Positions 60,498 through 63,725 of a stretch of 63,725 bases of DNA are shown piece by piece; within the stretch, counting starts at the first letter, position 1; every line of letters begins with the position of its first letter. A program made the translations under genes and the position numbers. The notes beneath the pieces are model-generated. The model did not search any database. It saw only the letters and a list, made by a program, of their open reading frames with translations, and was not told the origin of the DNA. Origin of the DNA: Mesorhizobium sp. Root554 (GTDB taxonomy: Bacteria; Pseudomonadota; Alphaproteobacteria; Rhizobiales; Rhizobiaceae); assembly GCF_001427025.1 (NCBI RefSeq), contig NZ_LMGA01000001.1, forward strand, positions 3,387,971 to 3,451,695. The letters are read 5' to 3'.

Positions 60498-61822
60498 CGC
60501 GCCATCGACATTGATTGTGGGCGCGAAGCGCGATGCCGGGCTGCCGAAAGCCTGTCTTCGGCGGTTCGGCTTGTGTTGCGCCGATACGCGTCGGAGCAAC
60601 CAAGCAGGAACCACAGCAGCGCCGCCGTCTTGATCGAATAGAACGAGTCGCTGATCAGCATCAGGAGCAGCAGATAGACGATCGCCATGGAGTGAAAGCG
60701 CCAGGCCCGCGCTTCCGCCAGCGGCGCGTTGACGAACAGCACCCACAGGGCGACGAACCCGCCAATGCCGAAGGCGGTCAGAGAATAGGCGATGCCGGAA
60801 TCGGCGGTGAACTGGTCGGTGGTTTCGGTGCCCAGCACGACGCCGGCCGAAAGCTTGGTCAGAATGCTGGCGGTCACGGCGAAGCGACCGGAAATATCGT
60901 TCGGCCCGCCGCCGGTCACCGAGGTGATGCCATAGATCGCCAACACCGCGAGCAGGATGAAGGGCAGCACGCTCCAGAAGATGCGAGGAATGTAGTTGTA
61001 GAACGGGTAGAGCACGGTGATGAGTACGCAGGTGTAGAGGCCGAAGCGGGCGTCAGCCAGCGCGACCACCACGAAGGCGAGGGCGAACACCCACCAGCGC
61101 CCGGCAAATTCCCGTCCGCGGTAGAGCGCCCACGAATAGATGATGACGGCGAAGTTGCCCATCGAGACCGGCTCGAGGAACACCGACGAAACCCGGTGCT
61201 GGCCGAGGAAGGGCAGGATGGTGCGCGCCTCGGGCCGCACGCCGGAAATGAACAGCCCCTTGGTCTGGCCGTAGAGCTGGTCGACCGTCACCGTGCCGCG
61301 TGCCAGATAGTAGCCGATGACGTTGAAATAGGAGATGAAGGTATCGACCGCGAGATATTCGAACAGGCCGATACCGACGACGATCAGCGCGCTGATGACG
61401 ACAAGCTTGTCGCCGAGCTTTGGATCGCGGATGCGCGTGCCGACAAAGTAGAACGCGATCGGGATCAGGATGTCGCGCACGGATTTCAGGTTGAACTGGC
61501 CGCCGCGCAGTGCGAACAAAAAGATCATGTAGCTGACGAAGACGGCGACCAGCAGGTAGAGCGCCGAGCGCCGCGTCATCGCCAGCAGGAACACCGAGCC
61601 GACGATCGCCATCTCCGACAGGATGACATAGTTGTCGTTGATGCCCGTGATGCGCGTGTTGACGAAGCACAGCAGGAAGTTGAACACCAGCGCGCCGACG
61701 ATCAGCAGGGCCGTCAGCAAACGCACGGCCTGAGGCGCGGCCGGGCTCTCGGCATTGGAGAACGATGCCGCAGGAGCGCTGAACGCCGATAAGGTCGTCG
61801 CTTGGGCCCAGTCCCGGCTCAT
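60494..61822 (-). CDS. Polysaccharide polymerase / O-antigen ligase-like membrane protein
   Basis: A 442-aa protein with about 11 hydrophobic segments and a large periplasmic loop (residues about 160-205: VDQLYGQTKGLFISGVRPEARTILPFLGQHRVSS) containing conserved arginines, as in Wzy/WaaL proteins. Convergent with the GH5 gene, stops overlapping by 4 bp. Most likely polymerises the repeat units delivered by the flippase at 48708 under control of the Wzc-like protein encoded 16 bp upstream. Confidence 0.87.
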   Translation of the reverse strand: MSRDWAQATTLSAFSAPAASFSNAESPAAPQAVRLLTALLIVGALVFNFLLCFVNTRITGINDNYVILSEMAIVGSVFLLAMTRRSALYLLVAVFVSYMIFLFALRGGQFNLKSVRDILIPIAFYFVGTRIRDPKLGDKLVVISALIVVGIGLFEYLAVDTFISYFNVIGYYLARGTVTVDQLYGQTKGLFISGVRPEARTILPFLGQHRVSSVFLEPVSMGNFAVIIYSWALYRGREFAGRWWVFALAFVVVALADARFGLYTCVLITVLYPFYNYIPRIFWSVLPFILLAVLAIYGITSVTGGGPNDISGRFAVTASILTKLSAGVVLGTETTDQFTADSGIAYSLTAFGIGGFVALWVLFVNAPLAEARAWRFHSMAIVYLLLLMLISDSFYSIKTAALLWFLLGCSDAYRRNTSRTAEDRLSAARHRASRPQSMSMAR

Positions 61823-61838
61823 GATTGCCGCCGGTTGG

Positions 61839-63725
61839 TCATGCCGCCTTCCGGGCGGCGACGAGCGTACCGACCAGCTTTTCGCGCCATGGCTCGATTT
61901 CGGCCATCAGCATGTTCAGGGTCGTAGGGTCCGCCTTGCCTTGCGAAAGGATGAGGATGCTGTCGGCATATTTCAAAACGATCGGCAGGATTTCCTCGGC
62001 CTCGGTTCCCCATGCATCGACGACGAGGAAGGGCTGATTGTTTTGCGGGGCCGCCTCCGGGACGAGCGCCAGCAGTGTCTTTGCCGGACGCGGCTTTTCG
62101 CCCAGCCGCGTAAACTCCAGCAGTTCCGTCAATGGATTGAGACCGTAGCGCGTCAGCGGAGCGACCTTGTCGAGGAAGCCGACCGGTTGACGGCCGGTCA
62201 GGGACTGGATCGTCTCGAGCCGCAATGTGCCGTCGCTGAAAAACACGTCTTCCCCGGCGCGGTGCAGCGAGCTGGCGATGTCGGCGGCGGCAAGGTAGCC
62301 GGCATAGCCTGGTGTCGCGTTCAGCACGGCCACCGCGGTCGCAGAACCGGCTTCGCGGCGGGAGCGCAACAGTTCCATCGTGCGACCGAGGCTGAGTTCG
62401 AGCGGTAGGTCGGCCAGCTTTCCTGTTTCAGATGCGCGGCTGCGTTTTAGCTTGAACATCTGCCGGACATTGTGCGCGAAGCCGGCGCTATCCCGCGCTG
62501 CGGGAGCTTCGGCAGGGCGTTGTGCCGGCGTTTGCACGACAGTCGCGGCCGGAGCGCCGCCGGATAGCAGGTCCCGCGCCACGGCGACCACGCTGCCCAG
62601 CGCAAGGCCGAACAGCAACGACGCGGCAAGGACGAGCGCCTTGGGCGCCTGCACCGGGGTGGAGGACGGGACCGCTGCCGATATGACGCGCGAATTGCTG
62701 CTGTTGATATCCTGTTGCCGGCCAAGCTGCTCGGCGCGGGTCAGGAAGGACTGGTAGACCGTGTTGATCGAGGCGGCTTCGCTTTCAAGCTGTGCCAACC
62801 TGATCTTGGCCTTGCCCTTGTCGCTGTTGCTTTCGCTTGTTTCGTCGAAACGGTTCTGCAGTGCGGCCACGTTGGCCTTTGCCCGTTCGTAATTGTTGGC
62901 TGCGGATTTGCGGATGCGGCCAAGCTCTTTTTCGATTGTCGTGCGCATGCTCGCCACCTGGGAGCGGATGGCGCGCATCTGCGGATGCCCTTCGCCGAGC
63001 GTGGTGGAAAGTTGCGCCTGCTGGTCGAGCAATTGCGCGTAGCGTGCGCGCAGACTGGTCAGCCCGGTCGACTGAAGGGCCTCGGCGATGGCGCCAGTCT
63101 CCACATCCGAAAGATTGAGCTGGTTCGCCTGTTCGGAGATCGTCTTCTGCTGGTCGGCCACCTGTTTTGCCGCCAGCAACTGCTGGCTCAGTCCTGCCAA
63201 TTGCTGGTCGCCGACGAGACCTTGCTGGCCGGTGCTGACAAGGCCGTTCTCGGCGCGGAATCGTTCGGCTTCGGCCAGCGCCGCGATCAATCTCTTGCGC
63301 AGCTCTTCCGTCTGCACTTGCAGCGCCATGCTGGCCTTGGTGTCGGCGTCGGATTTGGACGTGCTGGATGTGTCAATGTAAAGCTCGGCGATGGTGTTGG
63401 CTATTTTCGCCGCCGCGTCGCTGTCACGGTGTTTGACAGTGACCGAAAAGACCAGTGAATCGTCGGCCCGGGCGATGGTCAGGTTTTTGAGCAGCGCATC
63501 GACGACGGCATCCGTCCGGTCACCCTCCGCCTGGGGAGCGCGGCCGAAGATCATCTGGCGCAGGCCGCCGCCGCCAGCCAGATAGCTGTCCTTCGTCAGG
63601 TCGAGCTTCTTGACCACCTCGCGCAGCAGATCGCGTGATTGCAGGACGTAGATCTGGCTGCCCACAGTCTGTGCGCTGGCCTGCTGGCCGATGCCGGCGT
63701 TGCTTTCTGCCCCGATGACGGGGGG
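61839..63725 (-). CDS. Wzc/GumC-like chain-length determinant, degenerate kinase domain (5' partial)
   Basis: The frame is open to the window edge, so the N-terminus is missing; 628 residues are visible. Order: Wzz-type periplasmic domain (SQIYVLQSRDLLREVVKKL), long coiled coil (about residues 150-330), GNVR-like segment and second membrane helix (ALVLAASLLFGLALGSVVAVARDLL), then a cytoplasmic domain resembling a BY-kinase. There the P-loop is replaced by LNATPGYAGYLAAADIASSL, with no GKS/T, and FFSDG stands where the Walker A' should be. It can still set chain length with the polymerase downstream but should not phosphorylate. Confidence 0.9.
   Translation of the reverse strand, partial: PPVIGAESNAGIGQQASAQTVGSQIYVLQSRDLLREVVKKLDLTKDSYLAGGGGLRQMIFGRAPQAEGDRTDAVVDALLKNLTIARADDSLVFSVTVKHRDSDAAAKIANTIAELYIDTSSTSKSDADTKASMALQVQTEELRKRLIAALAEAERFRAENGLVSTGQQGLVGDQQLAGLSQQLLAAKQVADQQKTISEQANQLNLSDVETGAIAEALQSTGLTSLRARYAQLLDQQAQLSTTLGEGHPQMRAIRSQVASMRTTIEKELGRIRKSAANNYERAKANVAALQNRFDETSESNSDKGKAKIRLAQLESEAASINTVYQSFLTRAEQLGRQQDINSSNSRVISAAVPSSTPVQAPKALVLAASLLFGLALGSVVAVARDLLSGGAPAATVVQTPAQRPAEAPAARDSAGFAHNVRQMFKLKRSRASETGKLADLPLELSLGRTMELLRSRREAGSATAVAVLNATPGYAGYLAAADIASSLHRAGEDVFFSDGTLRLETIQSLTGRQPVGFLDKVAPLTRYGLNPLTELLEFTRLGEKPRPAKTLLALVPEAAPQNNQPFLVVDAWGTEAEEILPIVLKYADSILILSQGKADPTTLNMLMAEIEPWREKLVGTLVAARKAA

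Noticed and set aside
47741..63725. Phage or transposon genes in the polysaccharide region
   Set aside because: No transposase, integrase or terminal inverted repeats were seen; coding is continuous and coherent.

Overview
The window looks like a chromosomal accessory region of an alphaproteobacterium of the Rhizobiales, probably the Mesorhizobium/Phyllobacteriaceae side. The grounds are high GC, many ATGA/GTGA translationally coupled operons, Tau/Rbs-type ABC transporters with FCD-type GntR regulators, and a type II-C CRISPR repeat beginning GTTGCG. The genus is inference.

Layout. (1) 0-5.8 kb: a complete type II-C CRISPR-Cas locus. A seven-repeat array (31-462, + strand) faces the minus-strand genes cas9, cas1 and cas2. 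A tracrRNA with its own promoter and terminator lies just upstream of cas9 (5691-5808, +). Between cas9 and cas1 is the most unusual part of the window: a tRNA-like element (2096-2169, -), a 30-nt pseudo-spacer plus degenerate repeat (1956-2020, -), and a hairpin terminator (1926-1955). The pseudo-spacer matches the DNA immediately upstream of the tRNA-like element at 19 of 30 positions, including nine consecutive seed bases. This is the arrangement of a CreT/CreA RNA toxin-antitoxin that uses the CRISPR effector for repression, here with Cas9 instead of Cascade.

(2) 5.9-31.9 kb: a region bracketed by two same-orientation fragments of a tRNA 3' half (6366-6413 and 31843-31888), probably remnants of integration sites. 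It holds an autotransporter with six Ig-like repeats, a LuxR-type regulator, a uronate-type catabolic block (GntR, aldehyde dehydrogenase, sugar ABC transporter, KduI, KduD, cupin), a DbpA-like helicase, two small genes behind an AT-rich stretch and a desaturase. It also holds an eight-gene operon (22.6-29.4 kb) with a TauABC-like importer, a split UxaA/sulfo-lyase-type enzyme and two dehydrogenases, divergent from a GntR regulator and an SMP-30 lactonase. TTTGATCAAA palindromes mark two promoters of that operon. Decayed gene pieces sit at both edges.

(3) 32-63.7 kb: a large cell-surface polysaccharide region. It makes a dTDP-4-amino-4,6-dideoxyhexose (RmlA, RmlB, WecE), and carries glycosyltransferases, three methyltransferases, a lipid-linked sugar flippase-like small membrane protein, an oligosaccharide flippase, a polymerase, a Wzc-like chain-length protein with a degenerate kinase domain, and GH2 and GH5 glycosidases. 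Two carrier-protein modules are embedded in it. One (42.4-47.2 kb) has ketosynthase, ACP, NTase-fold protein, thioester-reductase-like protein, START-like protein and MFS exporter. The other (54.5-57.8 kb) has carrier protein, acyl-CoA dehydrogenase-like protein, aminoacyl:[carrier protein] ligase and a DUF1839 protein. Both look like ways to build and attach an unusual acyl or aminoacyl group to the glycan or its lipid.
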